From: Eutreptiella sp. 'Long Island Sound 2002'
Taxonomy: Eukaryota > Euglenozoa > Euglenophyceae > Eutreptiales > Eutreptiaceae
Assembly: GCA_964036045.1 (NCBI GenBank)
Contig: OZ038381.1
Span: 146,267,596-146,331,595, forward strand
DNA: 64,000 nucleotides
Direction of reading: 5' to 3'
The translations under genes were made by a program, and so were the position numbers. Shown in pieces: positions 1 to 9,557 of the stretch (position 1 is its first letter; every line of letters starts with the position of its first letter). A model generated the notes under the pieces. The model searched no databases, was not told the DNA's origin, and saw only the letters and a list, made by a program, of their open reading frames with translations.

Positions 1-1
1 T

Positions 2-943
2 ACCCGACATTGGGTAGTCTCATTGACCAACAAGATCTTAAACAAGGTCGTCCTACCGGCTGGAGAGAGTGTCTATCAGGACGCTAAGGGACAGCCCATG
101 CCACCCCAGAGATGGCCAACGGAATTCCACTATGTGGATGGGGGCCTTGATCAGGCCGACACCAAGGACTTCGTGTGTGTCAACCGCATCATAGCGGAGC
201 CATGGCGGCAATGCTTTGCGGTTCCCCCTGTTGACATCGGAGAATCGGAAGACCCCCTCACAGAAGAGGAGTTGGATCTGGTTCAGGGGTATATGGATCA
301 GCCCTTTCACGACTGGGGAAGCCAGCGTGAGGGCAAGGGCCAGGACAAAGCCTGGTTAGAAGTGGACTCCATCGTCTCCGGTTCCTATGATGGGAAAACC
401 TTCGTGCAGAGGGTGCTGGACCACTTGTCCAGCCAGGACGAGCCAGTTGGCAGTAACCCACCCACCTACGGTGATCTATTCCGAGGCAAGACCAGAGATG
501 GCCCTTTGGGCCACCTGGGAAGACCACCTGAGCCGAAACCGAGCGGGGTGGCTACCCCTCAAGAAAGCTCAGTGGTCCAGGTGCCCGGAAAAGCCAAGGC
601 GGAGTCCGATGACTGCCCCAAGATCCAGGCATTGAGGGCCAGGCTGAAGCAGAAGTATGGTGATACCTTCTTCAGCGGAAAGCATGTGTTTCCCCCACCG
701 GTGCGTGGACCGTATGGCGAGGCCAAGATACGACTGAAGCAGGACCCCCGTGTTTATCGGCACCGGGAGTTTGCCCTGAGGGGCGAGAGGAAGGAGGCCA
801 TGGAGAAGATCCTCCGTGACTTCATCGAGAGAGGCTGGCTCGAGCCGTGCCACTCCGAATGGGCCTCTCCGTGCTTCGTCGTCCCCAAGAAGGTGGCCGG
901 TGAGTGGCGGCTCGTGGTCGACTACCGCGGCCTGAACGCCTAA
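2..943 (+). pseudogene. Ty3 pol segment 1: linker and RT fingers, ends at in-frame TAA
   Basis: The frame is open from base 2, so the gene starts upstream of the window. The first 200 residues are an unrecognised linker, possibly the end of gag/protease. From about 620 the typical RT N-terminus appears: the pair (F/Y)ALRGERKEAM and FIERGWLEPCHSEWASP, then VPKKVAGEWRLVVDYRGLN, equivalent to the conserved RT motif before the first catalytic Asp. A TAA at 941-943 interrupts the frame directly after RGLNA, in the middle of RT. The downstream segment continues in the same frame, so this is a point mutation rather than a gene end. Confidence 0.8.
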
Positions 944-1987
944 ACGCAGGACGACAGCTATACGCTGCCCCTCATTGAGGACATGCTGCAAAAACAACAC
1001 CGACGGAGGATCTTCACGGTGATTGACCTGAAACATGGTTTTCATCAGATGCCTCTCGCCGAGGAGTCCCGTGCCTGCACAGCCATGAGCACCCCACTTG
1101 GACCTCTCCAGTGGAAGGTGATGCCCATGGGTGTTACCAACGGCAATGCGGCTTTTCAGCGGATGCTGGAGAACCTGCTTGAGCCAGTGCGTGATTGTGC
1201 GGACCCCTTCGTGGACGACGTGATCATCGCGTCCGGGGACCCCAGTATGAGCTACGAGGAGCTCCTGGAGGCACATGAGAGGGACGTCACTCGACTGCTG
1301 GACCTTCTGGTTCGGCACAAACTCACGTGCAGCAGTGACAAGGCCACCATTGCGGTAAGCGAGGTGGTCTTCGCTGGCCACGTAGTTGGGAACGGGCAGC
1401 GAAAGCCCATACCTGGCAGGGTGGCTGCGATCGAGCACTGGGAAAAGCCCAAAACGGTCTCTGAGCTACGAGCGTATCTGGGGTTCTGCAACTACTACTC
1501 GGGGTATATCAAAATGTATGCCGAGTATGCAGCCCCCATGACGACCATGCTCAAAGGGAACCGAGAGGAGACCAAGAAGGGGTCCAAGAAGGCTCTGGTC
1601 TGGGATGCTGATTCCGACCGTGCCTTTGAGGGGATGAAGCAGGCGCTGCTATCCGCAGTGGGTCTGCACCTCGTGGATCCCGACCGAGGGTTCGTCCTGC
1701 TCACCGACGCTTCCGACTACTCCGTTGGCGCTGTGTTGGAGCAAGTGCTTGACGATGGGAGGCACGTGCCCGTGGCCTTCTGGAGCCGAGTCCTGGCGGA
1801 AGGCCAGAGACGGACGTGGACGCCCCGAGAAAAGGAGGCGTATGCCATCGTCGGTGCTCTCAGGAAATGGGCTGGGTACATAGCCTTTCATCCCGTCGGC
1901 GTCTGCAGCCACCATCAGAGTCTGCAGTCGTGGCACAAGGAGCACGTGGACACCCCCTCAGGTCCCGCCTCCCGAAGGGCAAGATAG
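944..1987 (+). pseudogene. Ty3 pol segment 2: RT palm and RNase H, ends at in-frame TAG
   Basis: Same frame as the preceding segment. Seen: FTVIDLKHGFHQ (RT motif A), the MPMGVTNGNAAFQ block (motif B), and FVDD at 1208-1219 (the YxDD active-site motif). RNase H follows: TDASDYSVGAVLEQ (first Asp) and REKEAYAI (Glu). The motif usually reading TDHxSL reads SHHQSL here, so the catalytic Asp is replaced by His. A TAG at 1985-1987 falls where the family normally has RRARWHE, which fits a TGG to TAG change. Both the stop and the His replacement argue that this copy is inactive. Confidence 0.82.
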
Positions 1988-3811
1988 CATGAGACCTTGG
2001 CCAAGTTCGACCTCGGGGTTGTGTATGTTCCTGGAAAGGACAACACCGTGGCGGACTGTCTCAGCAGGTGGGCCTATCCCGCCAGCAAGGGCATGACGGA
2101 TGTCTCTGCCCATCGCGATGAGGCTGAGACCGCTGAAGCCAAGAGGATCATTAAAATGGAGCGCTTGATGGAGGAGGAGGGTGTTAAATGCTTCGTCGTC
2201 ATGGCTGCGGATTCCCCCCTCGGAACGAGGATGGGCAGAGCGCTCAGAGTACTCGCCCCTGATGGAGCTGAGTCCGACAAGCACCTCTTCCCTGAGTCTT
2301 GCCTCCAGGACGACTGGACCGACGACTACGCTAAGTCTGACGCCTTTGCAGCCAAGTATAGGGCTGTGACCGACCCTGATGACGGGCAGAAGTGGCCAAA
2401 GGGGCTGACTGAGGAAGATGGCAAGCTCTACCGGAATGGTAAGCTGCTAGTACCGGAGTCCCGGGTGCTCGAGCTGTGCGAAGCTTGGCACCACCACATG
2501 CTGCACCCAGGGGTCAAGAAGCAAGCCCTTGACATGCAGCGCCGGTTTGAGATCGACCAGATCAATCTCTACACCGCCATCAAGAAGGTCAGGAAGGGTT
2601 GCTCGGTCTGTCAGGCCTGCACTCCCGACAACCGGAACGTCAAGGGGGAAGCCCAATGGACTCCAGTACCTGACCAGCCCATGGAGAGCGTGGCCATGGA
2701 CGTCTTCTCCATGCCCGAAGTGCACATTGGCAAGGAGACCTTTGACTGTGTGGTTCTTTGTGTGGATCGCCACAGTGGCTACGTAGTAGCCGTTCCGGCA
2801 CGCAGAAAGGGGTTGCTTGCCGAGGAAGTGGCAGTCATGATGATTCATCATTGGGTGACCGTCTTTGACATCCCCCGCACCATTTGCAGTGACCGAGGGC
2901 CCCAGTTTACTGGTGGCTGGTTCAAGTCTATGTGTTCCCTCATGGGAATACGTCATGCCAAGAGCGTCGCCAATCCCAGCTGGTCTAACGGCCGTGCTGA
3001 AGTGGCTGGACGGCAGCTGTTCGAGAAGCTGCGCAAGATTCACATCACCAATCCACGGCGGAACTGGTTTGAGGAGATGTGGCCTGCTCTGAAGGCCCAT
3101 CATGACACCCCCACTCCGGGTGGTTTGTCCCCTCACCAGATTCTGTTCGGCAGGGACCGCCTGGGTCGGGGACTTCCTTTGTCTGGTGATGGTATGGCGA
3201 TGGACGCCAAGGAATTCTTTGCGCGGCAACAGCAAACGGCGCGGGACATCCGCCAGCAGCTCGAGAAGGAGCATGCTGAGCGTCAGAAGTCCGCCCCGAG
3301 CTCGACAGCGCAGAAGTTAAGGGTGGGAGACCCGGTGTGGGTGATCAGACCCCGCCCTATGGGCACCCACCGCACCAAAACCTGGTTCACACCCGGAGAG
3401 GTGGTCCGCAGGATTGGTGAGGACACCTACCGCATCAAGGTGGGTCACGGACAGTTCCGGGAGCGCCACGAGAGTCAACTCCGTGTGCGGGAACCCGACC
3501 TCCGTGGCCAACATGTCTCCCTGAGCTATGCCGCACATGAAGCCAATTCGGACGACGACTATGCTGAGCAGGACGACTACACCGTCGAGAAGATCCTGGC
3601 TCAGCGTCCGAACGCCCCGGCACCCGGAGGCCTGGAGTTCAAGGTTCGTTGGCGAGGCTATGGGCCGTCCCACGATACCTGGGAACCCGTCTCCTCGTTC
3701 GTGCCGCGGGTTAATACTCCTTTCATGGAGTACATCCGCAAGCACAAGACCAAGATCCATGTCTCGGACTTGGCAGCACTCACCCGGGCGATTGCAGCCA
3801 GGGGTGCCTGA
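1988..3811 (+). pseudogene. Ty3 pol segment 3: integrase and chromodomain
   Basis: Continues in frame after the TAG; the longest uninterrupted piece starts near 1997. It opens with the end of RNase H (VYVPGKDNTVADCLSR). The integrase zinc module has histidines around 2490 and C-x2-C at CSVCQAC. The DDE core shows Asp in AMDVFSMP, Asp in CSDRGPQFTG and Glu in NGRAEVAGR. A basic linker leads to a C-terminal chromodomain at about 3570-3720 (YTVEKIL...FKVRWRGY...DTWEP), the module that directs Ty3 integrases to modified histones. The segment ends at TGA 3809-3811. It is intact in itself, but upstream stops block expression as one polyprotein. Confidence 0.85.
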
Positions 3812-5201
3812 TCAGCGCCCTGAGCTCTCCCCTGATGCGTTTTGAGCGCTTGTGTGGTTGACGGATCGTCCCTCAATTGCTTGCTCTCTTCCATCTTCCG
3901 GTGACCTGCCATCAGAGTGGCCATATACCCCCCCCTGCTGAATCCAGAGGAGGATGGCCCCTCTCTTCTACTTCTGTTCGTCACCCCCCCCTGCTGAATC
4001 CTTGGAAAACCAGGCTGGGCGACTGACCTTTACGTTTTCTGAGCTCTTGGGGCCTTGAAGCCCATACGACGTTGCGCAACGGATGCCGCTGTCATCGGCA
4101 TTGCTATTTTCTTTTGGTGTGTGGTCTGGTTCCATGGCACTTGCGGAATCCAGACCAGTCGACGTGTGTCTGCAGACTATATATGGCCTAAACTCAGGCG
4201 TTTTCCTGTCCACCCTCCTGTATTGCCTTATCCTAACGGGGGGTGGTTTGGCACTCTGTCCAGAGTGTGTTTACACGCCTGTTTACCCATTTATTGCTTG
4301 TTTTTCTACCCCCCCAGGATATGTGCATCTGTATGTTGATTGTCAGCCCATCACCGCAATGTGGACTGTCCTTCCCCCCCAAGGGGATGCGAATCGGATT
4401 ACGAGAGCGCCTTGACGCGCCGTTTACATGCTCTTACGTAAGGTCCAGCCTGGACCAGTACCTAAGTACAGATTCTTCTGTTTGAGTACCTGTGATACCG
4501 TGTGCCCTAGTGGCTGTGATGTGCTGAGATCCTGATGGCGCCAGGCGGGAAGCCCAGTTGCCTGAATGCACTCCCAGCGGTCCGCCACTGTCAGTCCCAG
4601 TGTGAGCCTACCGACTCGCAGACGCACTTGCAGTCGGGTGGCGACCTCCGGTGTTCCTGACCTCGGTCAGTCTGCCTGGGAAACTGGTGGTTTGAGGAGT
4701 CGACGCCTCCGCCCACACTGCATGAGGACTCCCTCATGTATGGCCTTCGTGGTAATAGGGCGAGGGAAAAGACGGCCTTGATGCCTGATCCCTTAAGGAG
4801 GAGCTCGTTCGGCTGTACCACTCTGGACTCGCGTCGTGGATATGGACATGGTGCGCCCGAGGAAGGACCCGTGGGGACTCTCCCCCAGCCGGCGGGCCTT
4901 GGGAAGCCTGGGGTAGCCTGATGGATCTTTGTGGTCGCTTTCGACCTGTGGGACCACCTCGGTCGTCGTGTGACGCCTATGTTGGCCCTATATGCCACTG
5001 CCACTGTGGCAGTGACCTTCGCAGCCGGCACCTGGTGCGCCTGGTATGGGTTAACGGGTCCTTTGGATGCCGAACAATCGCCGCCAGGACCCGAGACTTG
5101 ATACTTGATACTGTACTTGCAGTTACTAACAGCTACAGCACCTTACCTGTCTTACTGTGGGATTTGAGCAGCCTAACCTGCGAATCAGCCTGAAGTGAGG
5201 A
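3812..5201 (+). other. Ty3 3' untranslated region, no gene seen
   Basis: About 1.4 kb after the pol stop without a convincing ORF. It contains two copies of a C-run followed by CTGCTGAATCC (near 3930 and 3985) and a TATA-like ACTATATATGG near 4176. The last bases (TGAAGTGAGGA) are purine-rich, as expected for a polypurine tract. If the LTR actually starts earlier, the TATA-like box would lie inside it. Confidence 0.4.
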
Positions 5202-5591
5202 TGTGACACCCCCCCCCTTCAGGGGATGGTCCTGGGTACCCGCTGCCATGCGTGGTGTTATCGAGCCCCCCCCAGGGTTTGCTCTAAGGAGGGGGGTGAA
5301 GCGGTACCCAGAACCCCATGACCATGGTGGGGTATACAACCGTCCCTTGCCGTAAAGCCCCCGTGACGGCATTCCGGCCACTTGGGGCATGTTACCATGT
5401 ACCGGCAAAGTGCCATTTGCCGGTATCTTACTATTTCACGCCAATCTGCCCCGCACCGCCTTCGGCCGTCGATTCGGCAACCTAACCCTAACAACAGATG
5501 TAGGTAAGACGTGTTTGTGTGAGAGAACTGGGCATTTCAGCTAATAGCGGCCGCATCGGCAACCGATGCGTCGCCCGCTGAGATTTACACA
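5202..5591 (+). repeat. candidate Ty3 3' LTR
   Basis: Begins TGTGACACC directly after a purine-rich tract; many chromovirus LTRs start in a very similar way. A plausible end is TTACACA at about 5585-5591, where AT-richer sequence begins. Hairpin-rich inside. This is an inference because the matching 5' LTR is not in the window. Confidence 0.3.
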
Positions 5592-5715
5592 TCAGAATAT
5601 CAGGAATCAACAGGGTTTTCTTTTCATATTGTTTCCGTAAATTTTCACGCTTCCGTTCTGATAATCAATGTTTTGACTGCTGGCGGTTGGCTCGCGACTT
5701 TAGCGTAACCGCCAG
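5232..5715. repeat. cluster of short perfect or near-perfect hairpins
   Basis: Four inverted repeats occur close together: CTGGGTACCCGC at 5232-5243 against 5301-5311 (one bulge); TACCGGCAAA at 5400-5409 against 5416-5425 (10-bp stem, 6-base loop); CGCATCGG at 5552-5559 against 5563-5570 (8-bp stem, 3-base loop); and CTGGCGGTT at 5680-5688 against 5707-5715 (9-bp stem). The cluster spans the supposed LTR and the sequence after it. Confidence 0.6.
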
Positions 5716-8120
5716 TTTAACTGATATTTACAGACATTTTAGCGCAATCCGTGACGGAGACTCTAAAGTCTTCAGGAATTGCATTGATGCATCTGCAATT
5801 TTCACATTGTACACTCGCAACCTTAATCCGAATTTTTCAGGATGTTGAAATCAGATCTTCGACTTCGACATCCCCGCACTTGATTTGACCTCTCTTGAGT
5901 GGTCCTACGTGCTTCCCTATGCACGAATCAACTTTCCTTTTGTCTTGCCCTCCATTTGTCTTAGAGATATGGGCAAAACAAAGTTGATTCGTGAGGCCAC
6001 TTGTGAGGGTCATATCTCGGGCTGCTTGCGAGGAATGACAAGAAGGAGCATGGGATGTATTCACAATACTCCCGACGTAATTTAGGAAGCTTTATACGCC
6101 TTGCGTCTCCACACGTGCGCGCTAGCGTAATGGATCATGGTCAAGAGGGTAGAGTTTGCGTTATAACTCTTTGGCCATGATATTGCGTGCGTTGAGATAA
6201 CTTTTGAGTGTAGCGCGCGAGTGTTGGTGTTGCATAGGAACTTTTCTTGAGTTCCTATGAGCGATTGACACAAAGTTATTTCCTTGGAGGGGCATGACAT
6301 ATCGTGGGGGGAGCTACCTTTTTGGGCAATATGTGGTATGTGCCATGTGTTGTATTGCGTGCCCATTTGGAGGGTTTGGCTAAGAGCGATACACCCACCA
6401 ATGGACCTCATATTGCATGAGGCCCTTCCTTATACTCCCCACGATCAGTTGCAAGCCTAACCTTCGTGGAGGGAAGCTTGTGTGGCGATCCCAAAGCGAT
6501 GCGTTGGGAGCAAGGTGTGTGTTTTGCAATTTTCCATATTTTCATGTGCCCACTTGGGAAGTAGCGCTCGTGACCTTTCAAAGCGCCCCAAGTGGAGCAC
6601 ATATGTGGGATCGAAGGTCATTGGTGTCAAGTCATGGTGTTTAAAAGGATTGGTCGATTACTCAATCCAAGCCGAAGATATTATAATATATTTGTGCGCC
6701 TTACAAGGCACTTTTGGGTGTTTTTTTCGCCAATATTGCTGTTTTTTGCCGGTCATGATGTCAAGTGGCGACCGTGTATCTCAACGTTGCGCCCAATTGA
6801 CATCATGACCCAAGTATGTTCTGAGGGTACATGCTTCGGTGCCCAACATATCTTGGACCCGGCGAAAAAATCCTCTTGGGCTTGGCATACCGTGGCCGCC
6901 ATGTTGGCAATTTTGGACTAACCCAAATCATGGGCTCACTTGGCGACCCTGCCATTCCCAAAACCGGAGGAGTTAGGCGACGCCCAAAAGATATGTTGGA
7001 CGCATATGACTTGATACCAATCCTATGGCACACTCCGGTCCAAGTCGGGCATGTGCCGCATTTGCCCCAACCATGAGTTTGCGCATTTTCGGCCATTTTG
7101 AGCAATTTTCCACATTTTCTGCCCGCCGTGCACCATGTTCAGATACCTCGTGCACGCCGGACCCATGGACCAATGGACCATATATGACATGGGTGTTATG
7201 GACATTGGTCCCCATGGTTCACACACCACGTGGGCGAGGCGGAGCAACCTTCGTTAAGGCGCTAGCCCAAAGTGAGTGTGGAGAATTTTGCCATTTTGGC
7301 ACTTGTGGACCCAATTGGGATTGTCACCACGCCGAGTGGCACGGAGATCTCCGGGAGCCAAGCGCATGGGAGTCTTAGTTGGACTCCCCGTGGATTGTGT
7401 AAGGAATGGCGGATCCGATCTAGAAGCGGCCGTGGAGATATACTATTGGGGACACCCCTGAATTTTGGCTCATTTTGAGTAGCCAAAATGACCCCCTTTT
7501 GGGACCCCAATTTCACCCCCCCCGTGTGGTCAATTGGCGGCCCCATATCTCCATGCCCACAGGGAGCCCAGACCTAATTTTAAGTTGTCTACTCAGATAT
7601 GAGTCCTAGGTCCTGCCTCCTGTCCTGTGAGCCATTGGCCTTGCCCTGGCCGGGCGAGTATGGCGTAAGAATGACGCCAATTTTGGTGATTTTGGCATCA
7701 CGACCCCACTTGACGAACCTGTGGTGCCCTGATGCCGGAACCTCAGAGGGAACCAGGTTGGGTGAGGGCTCCGAACAGTTGGTACTCCAAGGGCATAGGG
7801 TCAGTTGCCTCGTCCCTACCTGTGGCAGGTCCGGACGAGGGGTCAATTTGTGAGATTTTCGGAGCTAATATCAGTTTGGGCTGAAACAGCCCATTTTCAG
7901 CTACCAACTCCTAGGGAATAATGGCGGGGCCATATCTCTGGCTCAGAGGGGGGTTGGGAATCGCTGTCAGGGCAGCACAGGAAGCGACTGTCGGTTGGCC
8001 TTGGAGCCCCTTGGTTCCCAGGAACTCGCCTGTGGATGGGCGGGACACCTCCCCTATTGGCAGGGTATCAGGGTCCGGACTGAGCAGGGCATGGGTTGTG
8101 TTTGAGCCCCCGCCCCCACC
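5592..8120. other. non-coding stretch between Ty3 and DIRS
   Basis: No ORF with recognisable features; the open frames present are short and look random. Composition is nearer 50% GC than in the flanking elements, with many CCATTTTGG-like words. It could be an old decayed repeat or intergenic DNA. The only structure I can support is the hairpin at 5922-5993. Confidence 0.5.
5922..5993. repeat. 14-bp stem hairpin
   Basis: CACGAATCAACTTT at 5922-5935 is perfectly complementary to AAAGTTGATTCGTG at 5980-5993. A second short stem, TTGCCC (5945-5950) with GGGCAA (5971-5976), lies inside the loop, giving a two-step hairpin of 72 bases. It may be a small foldback element or an RNA structure. Confidence 0.6.
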
Positions 8121-8131
8121 GCTGGCTCAGC

Positions 8132-8470
8132 TAGCACTACACAATCCCCATATATGGGCCAACTCCTTAAAACCGGTTTGTTTTCTCTGTTTTCTGCTCT
8201 TTTGGTGCCCTTTGCTACCTTTCATTGAAACGGGCACCCTCAAAATATACACAAAAATGGTATTATACATGAAAAATGAATTTTTGACCTCAAATACCCC
8301 CTCCATGGGGTTTGAACCCACACTCTACCAACCTTAGAGTTGTGTTTTTCCTCTAAGCTACGACCTGTCGTCGACGATCTCAGAGAAAACCGTAGTATAA
8401 TAAAAAATTTGGAAATTCAGTACTCCTTACATGCTCCAACCACTATTAACCTCCCATGCTCTTAAAACCG
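8132..8470 (+). repeat. DIRS left inverted terminal repeat
   Basis: About 339 bp, the near-perfect reverse complement of 12710-13047. Differences are few, for example ACTATTAACC here against the complement of ACTCTTAACC at the right end. The tips outside the repeat differ between ends, which is typical of DIRS. Confidence 0.9.
8308..8360 (-). promoter_or_regulatory. Pol III A-box/B-box-like pair in left ITR
   Basis: Mirror copy of the pair in the right ITR. On the minus strand TAGCTTAGAGG (8360-8350) fits the A-box consensus TRGYNNARNNG, and GGTTCAAACCC (8318-8308) fits the B-box GGTTCRANYCC. Spacing is tRNA-like. Confidence 0.4.
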
Positions 8471-8570
8471 GTCACGCGCTCACTGAGTTGTTCAACTAGT
8501 GATTTGCTGTACCCAGAGCTTTGATTTCTGATGCAATCCAAAATGTTTTAAGGATATAAATTTTAACAAA

Positions 8571-9557
8571 ATGACAGAAGAAAATGAGACACTGGATTTT
8601 CACGAGTTCGTGCTGAAATTGCCGGATTCGGCGTGGAACCTGAGTTCTGAGTCGTTGGAACATGCAGCACAGTTGGCAAAGGAAGGCGCAATGAGTGGTC
8701 TCAGTCCTTGGCAGGCAGCGTCACTGTATTCCAAACTTACAGGAAAGAAAACACTGGCCACTGTCAAAGACACGATGGCCTTTGTTCGTGATGCCTTACT
8801 CACCTTAAAGGGCGACGACATTGGCAGAACAGGAACGTCGTCGCATCGCGAAGACGTCTTCTTGGCATGCGAAACTTTGAGCGGTCCCAAGGACCACGCT
8901 GGCCCCGCGTCGGACAAGGAGTCCACGTTCGTGTGGCGCGATGAGGTTCTGTCGCTTCCTCCACGCTTGTCTGCACTCCTGGAAGAGCGAAAGGTTTTGC
9001 AAGACGAGTTTCGCAGAAAAAAGATGTTGAAGCACCTTCCAGTGTTCGACGAGTTCCATAGGGCAGCTGTTAATAACGCGCCAACGCACAAACATCCAGC
9101 GGACGCAGAGAAGCGTCGTTGGGAACAACAGGTAAAAGACGCCATGCGAGTCCTGGGAGTAGTCTTAGCACGCGAAGATGACACAACGGTAGCTCCGGAA
9201 GCACCTGTTTCATTGGTACTATGTGAACATTTGTTTGCAATGTTGGGTGCGTTGGACTACAGCATCCAAAGCTCCCGGCGAGTGGCAGTAGATAAACGGT
9301 TTGAACAACCTGCGATTGCACAAGAGTTACTCTCGAAGGATGACATGTCACTACTTCAGTCGCGCAACAAATTACAAAAAGACCTGAGAGGCACGCGTTT
9401 CTCCCCTTACTCGCATCGTAGTTCTTTCCGTTCGTTTTCAACACGAGGTCGTTTTGATCCACGGAGATCTGGCAAAGGAGGCAAAGGCAAAGGTAAGGGT
9501 TTCACCCAAAGATTTGTGCCACGTAACGACAAGTTAGATGAACGACCACAGCAGTAG
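8571..9557 (+). CDS. DIRS ORF1, gag-like protein
   Basis: A 328-residue protein starting ATG at 8571. The body is charged and mostly helical in character. The C-terminus (from about residue 290) is rich in Arg, Gly and Lys (RGRFDPRRSGKGGKGKGKG), which suggests nucleic-acid binding as in other gag-like proteins. It has no CCHC knuckle. The end overlaps the start of the RT ORF by 20 bases in another frame, the compact arrangement seen in DIRS elements. The role as nucleocapsid-like protein is inferred from position and composition. Confidence 0.75.
   Translation: MTEENETLDFHEFVLKLPDSAWNLSSESLEHAAQLAKEGAMSGLSPWQAASLYSKLTGKKTLATVKDTMAFVRDALLTLKGDDIGRTGTSSHREDVFLACETLSGPKDHAGPASDKESTFVWRDEVLSLPPRLSALLEERKVLQDEFRRKKMLKHLPVFDEFHRAAVNNAPTHKHPADAEKRRWEQQVKDAMRVLGVVLAREDDTTVAPEAPVSLVLCEHLFAMLGALDYSIQSSRRVAVDKRFEQPAIAQELLSKDDMSLLQSRNKLQKDLRGTRFSPYSHRSSFRSFSTRGRFDPRRSGKGGKGKGKGFTQRFVPRNDKLDERPQQ

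Larger units (their letters stand above)
1..5591 (+). mobile_element. Ty3/Gypsy chromodomain LTR retrotransposon, 3' part
   Basis: The left end lies outside the window, so only pol and the 3' region are seen. Domain order is reverse transcriptase, RNase H, integrase, chromodomain, which is the Ty3/Gypsy order (integrase after RNase H) and specifically the chromovirus type. Two in-frame stops and a changed RNase H residue show a dead copy. The right limit is inferred: purine-rich bases before a TGTGACACC start at 5202, and a drop in GC content near 5590. Without the 5' LTR the exact boundary is unproven. Confidence 0.8.

Noticed and set aside
5482-5497. CCTAACCCTAA, telomere-like
   Set aside because: Only about one and a half units; no array and no subtelomeric context.
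7462-7490. ATTTTGGCTCA, resembling a dinoflagellate spliced-leader relic
   Set aside because: Only about eleven bases match and they form part of a local hairpin (TTTTGGCT...AGCCAAAA); no gene follows.
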